Assembly: GCF_001425235.1 (NCBI RefSeq)
Contig: NZ_LMEA01000007.1
Coordinates: 568,655-632,654, forward strand
Length of the DNA: 64,000 nucleotides
Direction: 5' to 3'
Source: Devosia sp. Root413D1
GTDB taxonomy: Bacteria; Pseudomonadota; Alphaproteobacteria; Rhizobiales; Devosiaceae
In this document: positions 38,584-47,316 of the stretch, piece by piece
How positions within the stretch are numbered: the first letter of the stretch is position 1
Layout: each line of letters begins with the position of its first letter
Position numbers and translations under genes: made by a program
The notes under the pieces: model-generated
What the model saw: the letters and a program-made list of their open reading frames with translations, nothing else
Database searches by the model: none
Told to the model about the DNA's origin: nothing

Positions 38584-40830
38584 ATGTCCGAGGCCGCCGA
38601 GAAGCTGAAATTCCGCATTGGCGGCATGGACTGCGCCGCCTGTGTGACCAAGATCGAGAACGCCGTCAGTCGGCTTCCCGGCGTCGGCGGGGTCGGCGTG
38701 TCGCTCCCCAATGGCACGATGACCGTGACGCGCTCGGGTGAGGTCGCCAAGGGCGCCATCGAGCGGCAGGTCAAGGCGCTTGGCTACCAGATCGCCCCCG
38801 CCCGATCCGCCCATACCGGGCCTGCCGCTGCCGCGGCGGGAAACCATAGCCATGCCGGACATGATCATGGGCACGATCATGACCACTCCGATCACAGCCA
38901 CGACCACTCCGGGGATGATCACTCCGGAGATGATCACGATCACTCTGGGCATGGCGAGATCATTGATGGCCCGTGGTGGAAAACGCGGAAGGCCCTGCTG
39001 ACCTTCATCTCCGGTGGCGCGCTCGCGGCGGCCTATGTTGCCGGGCAGTTGTTCCCTCAAATCGGCCATTGGGCGTTCTTCGTCGCCATGGCGGTGGGCC
39101 TGATCCCGGTGGCGCGGCGCGCCGTCGTCGCCGGCATGACCGGCACGCCGTTCTCGATCGAGACGCTGATGACCATTGCCGCCATCGGCGCGGTGTTCAT
39201 CGGCGCCACCGAGGAAGCGGCTACCGTGGTGCTGCTGTTCCTCGTCGGCGAGCTGCTCGAGGGCGTTGCCGCCGGCCGGGCCCGCGCCAGCATTCGGGGC
39301 CTCGCCGACCTGGTGCCCAAGCTGGCGCTGGTCGAGAAGGACGGCACGACCACCGAGGTCCCCGCGGCGCAACTGGCTGTCGGCGCCACCATCCTCGTTC
39401 GGCCTGGCGACCGCATCGCCGCGGACGGTGTCATCGTCGACGGCAGTTCCGCCATCAACGAAGCCCCGGTGACCGGCGAGAGCGTGCCCAGGACCAAGAG
39501 CGTCGGCGACGAGGTATTCGCCGGCACCATCAACGCCGATGCCGTGCTGCGCGTGCGGGTGACTGCGGCCGCCGCCGACAACACCATTGCCCGCGTCGTG
39601 CGACTGGTCGAGGAAGCGCAGGAAAGCAAGGCGCCGACCGAGCGGTTCATCGACAAGTTTTCGAAATACTACACGCCAGCCGTGCTGGTGGTCGGCGCGC
39701 TGGTCGCCATCCTGCCGCCGCTGCTGGCCGGCCAACCCTGGGACGAGTGGATCTACAAGGGGCTCGCCATCCTGCTGATCGGCTGCCCCTGCGCGCTGGT
39801 AATCTCGACCCCGGCGGCGATCGCCGCTGGCCTCTCGGCCGGCGCCCGTCGCGGGCTGCTGCTGAAGGGTGGCGCCGTGCTCGAGCAGTTGCGCCGGATC
39901 GACACCGTCGCGCTCGACAAGACCGGTACGCTCACCGAAGGCAAGCCGCAGGTCACGGACATTGTCGGCATCGGGCGCTCGGAAGCTCAGGTGTTGTCAT
40001 TGGCCGCAGCGCTGGAGAGCGGCTCAAGCCATCCGCTGGCGCTGGCCGTGCTGGCCCGCGCCCAGACCGACAAGGCCTTCGTACCACCTGCGGCCGGCGC
40101 CAAGGCGGTGCCTGGGAAGGGCGTCACCGGCAAGGTCGGCGGCGAAGCCCTGTTCCTCGCCTCCCCCAAGGCGGCCGAGGAGCAGGTGCCGTTCGAAGCC
40201 GCGCTGCGCGAGCGGATCGGTGCGCTCAATGATGCCGGCAAGACCGTTTCGGTGCTGCTGGTTGGCGCAGAGGTGGCGGGGCTGCTCGCCATCCGCGACG
40301 AGCCGCGCGCCGACGCCGCCGATGGGCTGCGCCGGTTGCAGTCCGAGGGCGTCAGGACTGTCATGCTCACCGGCGACAACGAACGGACCGCCCAAGCCAT
40401 CGGCGCCGCTCTTGGCATCGAGGTCCGCGCCGGCCTCCTCCCCGAGGATAAGCAGCGCATCGTGCGCGAGCTGCAGCAGCAGGACCGCGTCGTCGCCAAG
40501 GTCGGCGACGGCATCAACGACGCCCCTGCCCTCGCCGCCGCCGATATCGGCATCGCCATGGGCGGCGGCGCCGACGTGGCGCTCGAAACCGCCGACGCCG
40601 CCATCCTCCACGGCCGCGTCGTCGACATCGCCAACATGATCGGGCTGTCGAAAGCCACGATGGGCAACATCGCCCAGAACATCACCGTGGCGCTGGGGCT
40701 CAAGGCGGTGTTCCTCGTCACCACGATTATCGGCGTCACGGGCCTGTGGCCGGCGATCCTCGCGGATACTGGCGCGACGGTGCTGGTGACGATCAACGCC
40801 ATGCGGCTGTTGGGCTGGAAGGGAAAATAG
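38584..40830 (+). CDS. Zn/Cd/Pb-exporting P1B-type ATPase
   Basis: A 748-residue heavy-metal ATPase. The N-terminal HMA domain has GMDCAAC; it is followed by a long His/Asp-rich stretch (about residues 83-122) that can bind metal. The membrane part carries the GCPCALV metal site (C401, P402, C403), then DKTGTLTEGKP with phosphorylated D445, the SSHPLA His-Pro motif, and GDGINDAPALAAADIG. The CPC plus single HMA and the adjacent CadR-like regulator suggest export of Cd, Zn or Pb (ZntA/CadA group) rather than Cu; the specificity is inferred. It has its own bidirectional terminator downstream. Confidence 0.93.
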   Translation: MSEAAEKLKFRIGGMDCAACVTKIENAVSRLPGVGGVGVSLPNGTMTVTRSGEVAKGAIERQVKALGYQIAPARSAHTGPAAAAAGNHSHAGHDHGHDHDHSDHSHDHSGDDHSGDDHDHSGHGEIIDGPWWKTRKALLTFISGGALAAAYVAGQLFPQIGHWAFFVAMAVGLIPVARRAVVAGMTGTPFSIETLMTIAAIGAVFIGATEEAATVVLLFLVGELLEGVAAGRARASIRGLADLVPKLALVEKDGTTTEVPAAQLAVGATILVRPGDRIAADGVIVDGSSAINEAPVTGESVPRTKSVGDEVFAGTINADAVLRVRVTAAAADNTIARVVRLVEEAQESKAPTERFIDKFSKYYTPAVLVVGALVAILPPLLAGQPWDEWIYKGLAILLIGCPCALVISTPAAIAAGLSAGARRGLLLKGGAVLEQLRRIDTVALDKTGTLTEGKPQVTDIVGIGRSEAQVLSLAAALESGSSHPLALAVLARAQTDKAFVPPAAGAKAVPGKGVTGKVGGEALFLASPKAAEEQVPFEAALRERIGALNDAGKTVSVLLVGAEVAGLLAIRDEPRADAADGLRRLQSEGVRTVMLTGDNERTAQAIGAALGIEVRAGLLPEDKQRIVRELQQQDRVVAKVGDGINDAPALAAADIGIAMGGGADVALETADAAILHGRVVDIANMIGLSKATMGNIAQNITVALGLKAVFLVTTIIGVTGLWPAILADTGATVLVTINAMRLLGWKGK

Positions 40831-40858
40831 CGGTTCAGCTTCCAATGCTCCAAACAAC

Positions 40859-40890
40859 AACGGCTCCCCGAGGGGAGCCGTTTGTTTTGG
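40859..40890. terminator. Bidirectional rho-independent terminator
   Basis: An 11-bp inverted repeat AACGGCTCCCC / GGGGAGCCGTT (40859-40869, 40872-40882) is followed by TGTTTT on the plus strand and, read on the minus strand, by GTTGTTTGG. It closes the P-type ATPase gene (plus) and tRNA-Leu (minus). Confidence 0.85.
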
Positions 40891-40912
40891 ACTGCAGGAT
40901 CTGATGAGAACC

Positions 40913-40997
40913 TGGTGCGGTCGAGAAGACTCGAACTTCCACGCCTTGCGGCACAGCGACCTCAACGCTGCGCGTCTACCAATTCCGCCACGACCGC
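40913..40997 (-). tRNA. tRNA-Leu (anticodon GAG)
   Basis: Read on the minus strand the acceptor stem is GCGGTCG / CGACCGC, the D-arm has GGAATTGGTAGACGC, the anticodon stem-loop is CAGCG-TTGAGGT-CGCTG (anticodon GAG, decoding CUC/CUU), a long variable arm TGCCGCAAGGCGT identifies a class II (Leu) tRNA, and the T-arm has GTTCGAGTC. The discriminator is A and the CCA end is encoded (40913-40915). No integrase or att-like repeat lies next to it. Confidence 0.97.
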
Positions 40998-41112
40998 ACG
41001 CCGAGGTAGGAGCGACGCCGAAGCGGCGAAGCGAGGCAGCGTGTAGCAACGCTCGTTGGCGGGTGCAAGCGATTAATTGCCGTTATGCAAACGCTCGCCG
41101 CCAAACTCGAAA

Positions 41113-41346
41113 TCAGGCCGGGCGGCGGACTTTTTCGGTGAGCTCGACGCTGAGGCGGCCGTCCTCGACCTTCACTTCGCCGCGCGCGATCAGCGTGTTG
41201 TTGGCATAGACGCGCAATGGGTCGCTCTCGCCCGTGTCGAGCTCGATCACCGCGCCGCGGCCCATGCGCAGCAGGTGGTGCACCGGCATGATCGCCGCGC
41301 CCAGCTCGACGGTGATATCGACTTCAATATTGTCTAGAGTGTTCAT
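41113..41346 (-). CDS. Orphan FliN/SpoA-like small protein
   Basis: A 77-residue protein consisting of one SpoA domain: [65 protein letters not shown], the same order as the C-terminal domain of the flagellar switch protein FliN. The N-terminal part of normal FliN is missing and no flagellar or type III secretion gene is near. ATG 41346 is used because upstream in-frame sequence has no homology. It is divergent from lipB. It may be a spare switch subunit or a domain with another role. Confidence 0.78.
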   Translation of the reverse strand: MNTLDNIEVDITVELGAAIMPVHHLLRMGRGAVIELDTGESDPLRVYANNTLIARGEVKVEDGRLSVELTEKVRRPA

Positions 41347-41413
41347 ACATAAACCGCGACCGACCATCCCGGCTGAATCGCGCGGGCCCCTTGTGAGAGA
41401 GCATTGGACACCC

Positions 41414-42160
41414 ATGCTTACCGAAGCGTTAACGACTGACCCAACTTGCGACACCGGGACCAAGCTGTTCCGCGCCGATGGGGTGCCGGTCGAGTGGCGA
41501 ATCTCGGAGGGGTACGTGCCCTACCCCGAAGCGCTGGAGGCGATGAAGGCGCGGGCGGCAGCCGTTGCGGACGGTGCGGCCAGCGAGCAGGTATGGCTGC
41601 TCGAGCATCCGCCGCTCTATACGGCGGGCACCTCGGCAGCGCCCGAGGACCTGCTGTCGCCCAACCGCTTCCCGGTCTATGACGCCGGGCGCGGCGGGCA
41701 GTACACCTATCACGGCCCTGGCCAGCGGGTGGTCTACTTCATGCTCGATCTGCGCCAGCGCGGCCGCGACGTACGCTGCCTGGTACAGGGGCTCGAGGGG
41801 CTGATCATCGATACGCTCGCCGCCTTCAACATCCGCGGCGAGCGGCGCGACGGCCGGATCGGCGTCTGGGTGGCGCGGCCGGACAAGGGCTTTGGCCGCG
41901 AGGACAAGGTGGCGGCGATCGGCGTGCGGGTCAGCCGCTGGGTGACCTTCCACGGCATTGCAATCAATGTGTCGCCGACCCTTTCACACTTCGATGGCAT
42001 CGTGCCGTGCGGCATCTCCGACCAGGGCGTGACCAGTTTTGAGGATCTCGGACAGCTGGTTGCGATGGCCGAAGTCGATGCCGCGCTGCGCACCGCCTTC
42101 GAGCGGCGCTTTGGCGCCACGGCAGATCTGCGCCCGGAAGGCCTTGTCAGTGCCGCGTGA
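41414..42160 (+). CDS. lipB: Octanoyl-[ACP]:protein octanoyltransferase
   Basis: A 248-residue LipB that moves octanoate from acyl carrier protein to lipoyl domains, the step before LipA. The conserved blocks are [55 protein letters not shown] (catalytic Lys) and [11 protein letters not shown] (catalytic Cys). ATG 41414 gives the normal length; a longer frame has no support. It lies away from lipA, 36 kb upstream in this window, which is common. Confidence 0.95.
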   Translation: MLTEALTTDPTCDTGTKLFRADGVPVEWRISEGYVPYPEALEAMKARAAAVADGAASEQVWLLEHPPLYTAGTSAAPEDLLSPNRFPVYDAGRGGQYTYHGPGQRVVYFMLDLRQRGRDVRCLVQGLEGLIIDTLAAFNIRGERRDGRIGVWVARPDKGFGREDKVAAIGVRVSRWVTFHGIAINVSPTLSHFDGIVPCGISDQGVTSFEDLGQLVAMAEVDAALRTAFERRFGATADLRPEGLVSAA

Positions 42161-42202
42161 CGCACGCATTTTCTGGGTGACCGATTCCATGGGGGTGAGG
42201 CC

Positions 42203-42670
42203 ATGACGCTGGACGATCTCAAGAAAATCTTCCTCAGCCCGACGCTGTTCAGGCTCGAGACCATCCTCTCGCCGCGACTGGTGCCGGTGCTTTACGTCAC
42301 CGGGCTGGCGGCACTGCTGCTCTGGTCGGTGGGGCACCTGTTCGTCAGCTTCGGCCGCAATTTCGGCGATGGCCTGTGGGGCATCCTCGAGATCGCGGTG
42401 TATGGCGCGTTGTTCCTGATCGTGCTGCGCATCGTGTGCGAAGTGCTGCTGGTGTTCTTCAAGGCGAACGAGACAGTCACCCGCACCGTGAGCCTCAGCC
42501 GCGTGCCGACCTCGCTGATCGACGAAGTGCGCGACGCCATCCACGACATCGCCGAGGACGAACCTTACGAAGACGAGACGAGCGAGGGCGCGGGTGTAGA
42601 GCCAACCACGCCTGCGGTGCGACGGACCGCGAGGCGCACGCCGCCACCGACCGAAAAGCCCGATATCTGA
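42203..42670 (+). CDS. DUF4282 membrane protein
   Basis: A 155-residue protein. The N-terminal 95 residues match the DUF4282 plan: a short amphipathic start (LKKIFLSPTLFRLETILSPRLVPVLY), two transmembrane helices (VTGLAALLLWSVGHLFVSF and ILEIAVYGALFLIVLRIVCEVLLVFF), then a cytoplasmic tail that is acidic and then Pro/Arg/Thr rich, probably disordered. Function unknown. A clear terminator follows. Confidence 0.82.
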   Translation: MTLDDLKKIFLSPTLFRLETILSPRLVPVLYVTGLAALLLWSVGHLFVSFGRNFGDGLWGILEIAVYGALFLIVLRIVCEVLLVFFKANETVTRTVSLSRVPTSLIDEVRDAIHDIAEDEPYEDETSEGAGVEPTTPAVRRTARRTPPPTEKPDI

Positions 42671-42676
42671 AACAGC

Positions 42677-42702
42677 AAGGCCGCCCGAGGGCGGCCTTTT
42701 TC
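42677..42702 (+). terminator. Rho-independent terminator after the DUF4282 gene
   Basis: Stem AAGGCCGCC / GGCGGCCTT (42677-42685, 42690-42698) with loop CGAG, followed by TTTTTC. It also lies downstream of the convergent DoxX gene. Confidence 0.9.
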
Positions 42703-42743
42703 GTTGGGGCGGGTGGCTCGCCCACTTCGATGATCTCCAGGGA

Positions 42744-43172
42744 TCAGGCAGTGACAAGCGAGCGCCGCGACTTCATGACTTCGTCGACGCTCCAGGCGCC
42801 GGGGCCGGCGAAGACCAGGTAGAGGAATATGAAGCAGAACAGCACGGCCCCATCGCCGCCATTGGCGACCGGGATGATGTTGCCCTGCCCCATCATCGGC
42901 ACGTGCACGAACCAGAACGCATAGGCCATCTGGCCGGCGAGGATGAAAGCCACCGGGCGGGTGAAGACGCCAAGCAGGATGGCGAGGCCGCCGAACACTT
43001 CGAGCACAGCCGCGAGGCCCATCAGCGAGAACAGCTCGAACCCGCCGCCGCCACCTGAGGCCGGAAAGCCGAACATTTTCTGCGTGCCATGGGCCATGAA
43101 GCAGAGCGCGGCGATGATGCGGAGAACGGCCAGCGCCTGCGGCTGGTACCGGTTGAGGGCTTCGAGATTCAT
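42744..43172 (-). CDS. DoxX-family membrane protein
   Basis: A 142-residue four-helix membrane protein with the DoxX start LAVLRIIAALCFMAHGTQKMFGFP, LEVFGGLAILLGVFTRPVAFILAGQMAYAFWFVH, and a C-terminal helix GAVLFCFIFLYLVFAGPGAWSVDEV. DoxX proteins are linked to redox or thiol stress in the membrane. ATG 43172 follows AGGAAAAAGACCC and removes an unsupported basic extension. It is convergent with the DUF4282 gene across a terminator. Confidence 0.9.
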   Translation of the reverse strand: MNLEALNRYQPQALAVLRIIAALCFMAHGTQKMFGFPASGGGGGFELFSLMGLAAVLEVFGGLAILLGVFTRPVAFILAGQMAYAFWFVHVPMMGQGNIIPVANGGDGAVLFCFIFLYLVFAGPGAWSVDEVMKSRRSLVTA

Positions 43173-43363
43173 GGGTCTTTTTCCTGCTGGACGCCTCGGA
43201 GGTGGGCGCATCGGAAACAAGAGCACGAGGCTCAGGATTCGGGTCAACTGAAGGTTTGGTAATCTGACGGGCTCGTGATCGGCCGTGATCAGGGCTGCCC
43301 TGCTTCCATCGCAGAGTGCCGATCATTGCTTTTTTCCCGAGTTTGGCGCATAGGCACGCGCCA

Positions 43364-44728
43364 ATGACACAAGCTCCGAAAATCGGTCTGGTCAGCCTCG
43401 GCTGCCCCAAGGCTCTCGTTGACTCCGAACGCATCATGACGACGCTGCGTTCGCAGGGCTATTCGTTCTCGCGCGACTACGCCGGCGCGGACGTCGTGCT
43501 GGTCAATACCTGCGGCTTCCTCGACAGCGCCAAGAAGGAAAGCCTAGAGGCAATCGGCGAGGCCGTCGGCGCCAATGGCCGCGTCATCGTCACCGGCTGC
43601 CTCGGCGTCGAAGAAGAGATGATCCGCGCCACCCATCCGAGTGTGCTCGCCGTCACCGGGCCGCACCAGTACGAGGATGTGGTCAACGCGGTGAACCTGC
43701 ATGTGCCGCCGGTGCCGAACAAGTTCGTCGACCTGGTGCCGGAAGCCGGCCTGAAGCTGACGCCGCGGCACTACGCCTACATGAAGATTTCCGAAGGCTG
43801 CAACAACCGCTGTACCTTCTGCATCATTCCGCAGATTCGCGGCGACCTCGTTTCCCGCCCGATTGCTTCGGTGCTGTACGAGGCGGAGCGGCTGGTGGCG
43901 ACGGGCGTCAAGGAGATCATGGTGATCTCGCAGGACACCTCGGCCTACGGCCTCGACGTCAAGTACCAGAGCTCGAAGTTCCGCGGCCGCGATATCGAGG
44001 CGCGCTTCCAGACCCTCGCCGAGGAACTGGGCAAGATGGACGTGTGGACCCGGCTCCACTACGTCTACCCCTACCCGCATGTCGACAGCGTCATTCCGCT
44101 GATGGCCGAGGGGAAGATCCTCCCCTATCTCGATATTCCGTTCCAGCACGCCGCCCCGTCGGTGCTGAAGTCGATGCGCCGCCCGGCCAATCAGGTGAAG
44201 ACGCTCGACCGGATCAAGGCCTGGCGCGCCATCGCCCCCGACCTGGCCATCCGCTCCAACTTCATCGTCGGCTTCCCCGGCGAGACCGAGGAAGATTTCG
44301 AGTTCCTGCTCGATTGGCTGGAAGAGGCCGAGATCGATCGCATCGGCTGCTTCGAGTATGAGCCGGTGACCGGTGCGCCCGCCAACGATATCGAGGGCAT
44401 CGTCCCCGACGAGCTGAAACGCGAGCGCTACGAGCGCCTGATGGAAGTGGCGCAGGACATCTCGGCCCACGTGTTGAGTAAGAAGGTTGGCCGCACCATC
44501 GACGTGCTGGTCGACGACGTCGAGCCCGACACCGGCCGCGCCATCGGTCGCAGCCAGTGGGATGCGCCCGAGATCGACGGCACCGTGATCATCCACGAAG
44601 CCGACGGCATCAAGGTCGGTGACAAGGTGTCGGTGCTGGTGACCGAGTCGGACGAGTACGACCTGTTCGCGGTGCCCTCTGCGGTGGCCGCCAAGGACGA
44701 CCTGAAGCCGACCGCCGTCGCCGGCTGA
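43364..44728 (+). CDS. rimO: Ribosomal protein S12 methylthiotransferase
   Basis: A 454-residue radical-SAM enzyme that methylthiolates an Asp of ribosomal protein S12. The UPF0004 domain supplies three Cys (in [18 protein letters not shown] and TGCLG) for the auxiliary cluster; the radical-SAM motif is CNNRCTFC (C-x3-C-x2-C) in [19 protein letters not shown]; a TRAM domain closes it ([20 protein letters not shown]). ATG 43364 begins just before the conserved [16 protein letters not shown]. It heads a likely operon rimO-folP-folB-folK; its stop overlaps folP (TGATG). Confidence 0.96.
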   Translation: MTQAPKIGLVSLGCPKALVDSERIMTTLRSQGYSFSRDYAGADVVLVNTCGFLDSAKKESLEAIGEAVGANGRVIVTGCLGVEEEMIRATHPSVLAVTGPHQYEDVVNAVNLHVPPVPNKFVDLVPEAGLKLTPRHYAYMKISEGCNNRCTFCIIPQIRGDLVSRPIASVLYEAERLVATGVKEIMVISQDTSAYGLDVKYQSSKFRGRDIEARFQTLAEELGKMDVWTRLHYVYPYPHVDSVIPLMAEGKILPYLDIPFQHAAPSVLKSMRRPANQVKTLDRIKAWRAIAPDLAIRSNFIVGFPGETEEDFEFLLDWLEEAEIDRIGCFEYEPVTGAPANDIEGIVPDELKRERYERLMEVAQDISAHVLSKKVGRTIDVLVDDVEPDTGRAIGRSQWDAPEIDGTVIIHEADGIKVGDKVSVLVTESDEYDLFAVPSAVAAKDDLKPTAVAG

Positions 44729-45573
44729 TGCCTGGGCACCGCGAGTATGAGCTGGCGCCTCGCGGCGCCGCCCTGCGGCTTGGCCGCACCGCCCGGCTGA
44801 TGGGCATCCTCAACGTCACCCCCGACAGCTTTTCCGACGGCGGCCGCTTCGATGCGGCGCCGGCGGCATTGGCGCAGGCGCGGCTGATGCTGGCCGAGGG
44901 GGCCGATATCATCGACATCGGCGGCGAGAGCACGCGACCAGGAGCCGAGGAGGTTTCGGTGGCCGACGAGCTGACGCGGGTCCTGCCGGTGATCGCGGCC
45001 CTGCGGGCCGACGGGATCACGGCGCCGATCTCAATCGATACCTATAAGGCCGAGGTCGCCGAACAGGCGATTGCTGCCGGAGCGACTATCATCAACGACG
45101 TCCATGGACTGCAGCGCGAGCCGGAGGTGGCGGCGGTAGCGGCCGAGCACGGCACCCCGCTGGTGGTGATGCACTGGGACAAGGCGCGCGACACCGGCCG
45201 CGACGTGATGGCCGAGATGGCCAGGTACTTCGACGTCACCCTCGATATCGCCGACAAGGCCGGCGTGACGCGTGACCGCATCGTGCTCGACCCCGGCTTC
45301 GGCTTCGCCAAATCGCTGAGCGAGAACTACGAGATCCTGCGGCGGCTGCCGGAGCTGGTGGCTATGGGCTTTCCGGTGCTGGTCGGCACCTCGCGAAAAT
45401 CGATGATCGGCAAATTGCTCGATATGCCGCCCAACGAGCGGCTGGCGGGCACCATCGCGACCTCGGTGCTCGGCTACACCGCCGGCGCCCACATCTTCCG
45501 GGTCCACGATATCCGGCCCAACCGCGATGCCTTGCGCGTCGCCGAGGCGGCCCTATATGGACCCGCAGATTAG
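44728..45573 (+). CDS. folP: Dihydropteroate synthase
   Basis: A 281-residue TIM-barrel enzyme that joins 6-hydroxymethyl-dihydropterin pyrophosphate with p-aminobenzoate; the sulfonamide target. Motifs: GILNVTPDSFSDGGRF, DIGGESTRPGAEEV, SIDTYKAEVAEQAIAAGATIINDV, DPGFGFAKS, GTSRKSMIG. Overlaps rimO by one base and precedes folB by about 10 bp. Confidence 0.96.
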   Translation: MPGHREYELAPRGAALRLGRTARLMGILNVTPDSFSDGGRFDAAPAALAQARLMLAEGADIIDIGGESTRPGAEEVSVADELTRVLPVIAALRADGITAPISIDTYKAEVAEQAIAAGATIINDVHGLQREPEVAAVAAEHGTPLVVMHWDKARDTGRDVMAEMARYFDVTLDIADKAGVTRDRIVLDPGFGFAKSLSENYEILRRLPELVAMGFPVLVGTSRKSMIGKLLDMPPNERLAGTIATSVLGYTAGAHIFRVHDIRPNRDALRVAEAALYGPAD

Positions 45574-45583
45574 GAATTCAGAC

Positions 45584-45970
45584 GTGACCAAAGACTTCAG
45601 CGGCGACCGCATCATCCTCAGCGACCTGGGGTTCTTCGGCTATCACGGCGTGATGCCGGAGGAAGCGGTGCTGGGGCAGCGCTTTTTCGTCGACCTGGTG
45701 TGCGGCGTCGACCTCGGCCAAGCCGGCCGCAGCGACGAGCTCGAGCACTCGATCTCCTATGCGGAGATCTACGAGGTGGCGAAGGCAGCGTTCGAGGCGC
45801 AGCGGTTCAAGCTGATCGAGGCGGTAGGCCAGCACATCGTCGACCGGCTGTTCGAGGCGTTTCCAGCGATCCGCTGGATAGAGGTGCGGGTGAGAAAGCC
45901 CTCGGCGCCGATCGCCATGGTGGCTGGCGAGGCCGCCATCGAGCTGCATCGCCACCGGGATGATCGCTGA
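45584..45970 (+). CDS. folB: Dihydroneopterin aldolase
   Basis: A 128-residue aldolase that splits dihydroneopterin. Signatures: DLGFFGYHGVMPEEAVLGQRFFVDL, ISYAEIYEVAKAAFEAQRFKLIEAVGQHIVDRL, and VRKPSAPIAMVAGEAAIEL. A GTG at 45584 is chosen because TAGGAATT lies right before it and just after the folP stop; the in-frame ATG at 45557 would overlap folP. The stop overlaps the folK start (TGATG). Confidence 0.93.
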   Translation: MTKDFSGDRIILSDLGFFGYHGVMPEEAVLGQRFFVDLVCGVDLGQAGRSDELEHSISYAEIYEVAKAAFEAQRFKLIEAVGQHIVDRLFEAFPAIRWIEVRVRKPSAPIAMVAGEAAIELHRHRDDR

Positions 45971-46428
45971 TGGCCCGCGCGTGGCTCGGCCTCGGGGCCA
46001 ATATCGGCGATCCCTCAGCGCAGGTGCGCGAGGCAGTGGACCGGCTGAACGCCTGGCCGGGCATCGCCATCGTGGCGCAGTCCACGACGCTGATCACCAA
46101 ACCCTGGGGCAAGACCGACCAGCCGGATTTCTCCAACATGGTGGTAGAGGTCGAGACCAGCCTTGCGCCGCTCGAGCTGCTCGACGCCTGTCTCGGCATT
46201 GAGCGCGAGATGGGGCGGGTCCGCGACATCCGCTGGGGCCCCCGGCGCATCGACATCGACGTGGTGGCCTACGAGCGGTTGGAACTCGACACCGAGCGCC
46301 TGCACGTGCCGCACCGGCACGCCCACGAGCGCGACTTCGTCCTCGACCCACTGCGCGAGATTGCGCCTGCGGTGGCCGAGTGGATCGTGGGACGGCATTC
46401 AGCGCCTGAGGCCCCACCCCACCCTTGA
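45970..46428 (+). CDS. folK: HPPK, 2-amino-4-hydroxy-6-hydroxymethyldihydropteridine pyrophosphokinase
   Basis: A 152-residue kinase for the folate precursor. Motifs: LGLGANIGDPSAQV, FSNMVVEVETSLAPLELLDACLGIEREMGR, RWGPRRIDIDVVAY, LHVPHRHAHERDFVLDPL. The last residues (APEAPPHP) and stop codon are supplied by the palindromic repeat that begins at 46411, so this repeat appears to have replaced the original end. Confidence 0.94.
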   Translation: MARAWLGLGANIGDPSAQVREAVDRLNAWPGIAIVAQSTTLITKPWGKTDQPDFSNMVVEVETSLAPLELLDACLGIEREMGRVRDIRWGPRRIDIDVVAYERLELDTERLHVPHRHAHERDFVLDPLREIAPAVAEWIVGRHSAPEAPPHP

Positions 46429-46518
46429 TCCCTCCCCATCAAGGGGAGGGAGACGATGGAACCGCGGCCTCGCCATGCGCCTCCCCCCTTGTGGGGAGGG
46501 ATTGAGGGTGGGGGTGGC
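46411..46518. repeat. Palindromic repeat, family 3 (CCCACCC...GGGTGGG type)
   Basis: Left arm CCCACCCCACCCTTGATCCC (46413 on) and right arm GGGATTGAGGGTGGGGGTGG (46498-46517) are inverted complements with few mismatches; inside, CCTCCCCATCAAGGGGAGGG and CTCCCCCCTTGTGGGGAGGG form two further short hairpins. This type is scattered through Rhizobiales genomes. It lies between convergent folK and ATP12 genes and overlaps the folK end. Confidence 0.85.
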
Positions 46519-46539
46519 CGCAAGCACGGCGGCCGGCAG

Positions 46540-47316
46540 TTAGCCCCTCACCATCTCCAGCACCCGCACTGCTGCGTCGAACTCCATCCGACGCTTGGCG
46601 CGGCGCTCCGTGGCTTCCTCGACTTCGCCCCAGAGCCGGATGTTGTAGTCCTCGTCGACATGGGCGGCGGTCCAGACCTCTTCCGAGGTCAGTAACCCTT
46701 CCCGCAGCGCGATGCTGAGGAGGCCCGAACCGGTAATGCCGGTCAGCGAGTTGAGCGCGACCGCCTCGATCAGCTCGGCATCGGCCAGCGAGGCGCGCAG
46801 GCGCTCCAGCGTCGGCGCCGGCTGCGGCTGGTGCAGGATGCCGATCGTGGGCTGGAAGCCGATCTCGAAATGGCGGGCGAGCTTCACCAGCACCGCGTCC
46901 CACACCCGCTCCTGCTCGGCGACGAGCTCACGCGGCGTGTCGGCGCGATAGAGCAGCAGGTCGTTGCCCGAATATTTGACGATCTCCTCGCGCAGCGCTT
47001 CGAGCCGTTCGTCGCCAGCCTCGACCGCCGAGTTGACCAGACGAACCATCGGCATGGTCTTGGGGTCGATGAACTGCTGCTGCGCCGCCCATTCCTCGGC
47101 CATGGCGGCGGCCACCGGCCGATACGGCACCACCACCGGCTTCTGCGCCGGAGTGCGTGGCGTCTTGCCGTCCAGCGTCACCGCAAAGCCGCCAGCGACG
47201 GTACCCACTCCGACGTCCTTGTAGAAGCGCTTGGGCAGCTCGACCTTGTTGAGGTGCTGCGCCCGGCCGTAACCGTCGTCGCGATGCTTGTCGGCGTCTT
47301 CGAGGAACTCGCGCAT
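46540..47316 (-). CDS. ATP12-family F1-ATPase assembly chaperone
   Basis: A 258-residue ATP12 protein, an alphaproteobacterial/mitochondrial chaperone for the F1 alpha subunit. Typical blocks are RFYKDVGVGTVAGGFAVTLDGKTPRTPAQKPVVVP, EWAAQQQFIDPKTMPMVRLVNSAVE, LLLYRADTPRELVAEQERVWDAVL and NSLTGITGSGLLSIALREG. It overlaps the HAD gene by one base; rluC-HAD-ATP12 is a known Rhizobiales order, here interrupted by extra genes. Confidence 0.94.
   Translation of the reverse strand: MREFLEDADKHRDDGYGRAQHLNKVELPKRFYKDVGVGTVAGGFAVTLDGKTPRTPAQKPVVVPYRPVAAAMAEEWAAQQQFIDPKTMPMVRLVNSAVEAGDERLEALREEIVKYSGNDLLLYRADTPRELVAEQERVWDAVLVKLARHFEIGFQPTIGILHQPQPAPTLERLRASLADAELIEAVALNSLTGITGSGLLSIALREGLLTSEEVWTAAHVDEDYNIRLWGEVEEATERRAKRRMEFDAAVRVLEMVRG

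Noticed and set aside
40913-41112. tRNA-Leu as an integration site for an island
   Set aside because: No integrase, no repeated tRNA 3' end within the window and the flanking genes are core genes.
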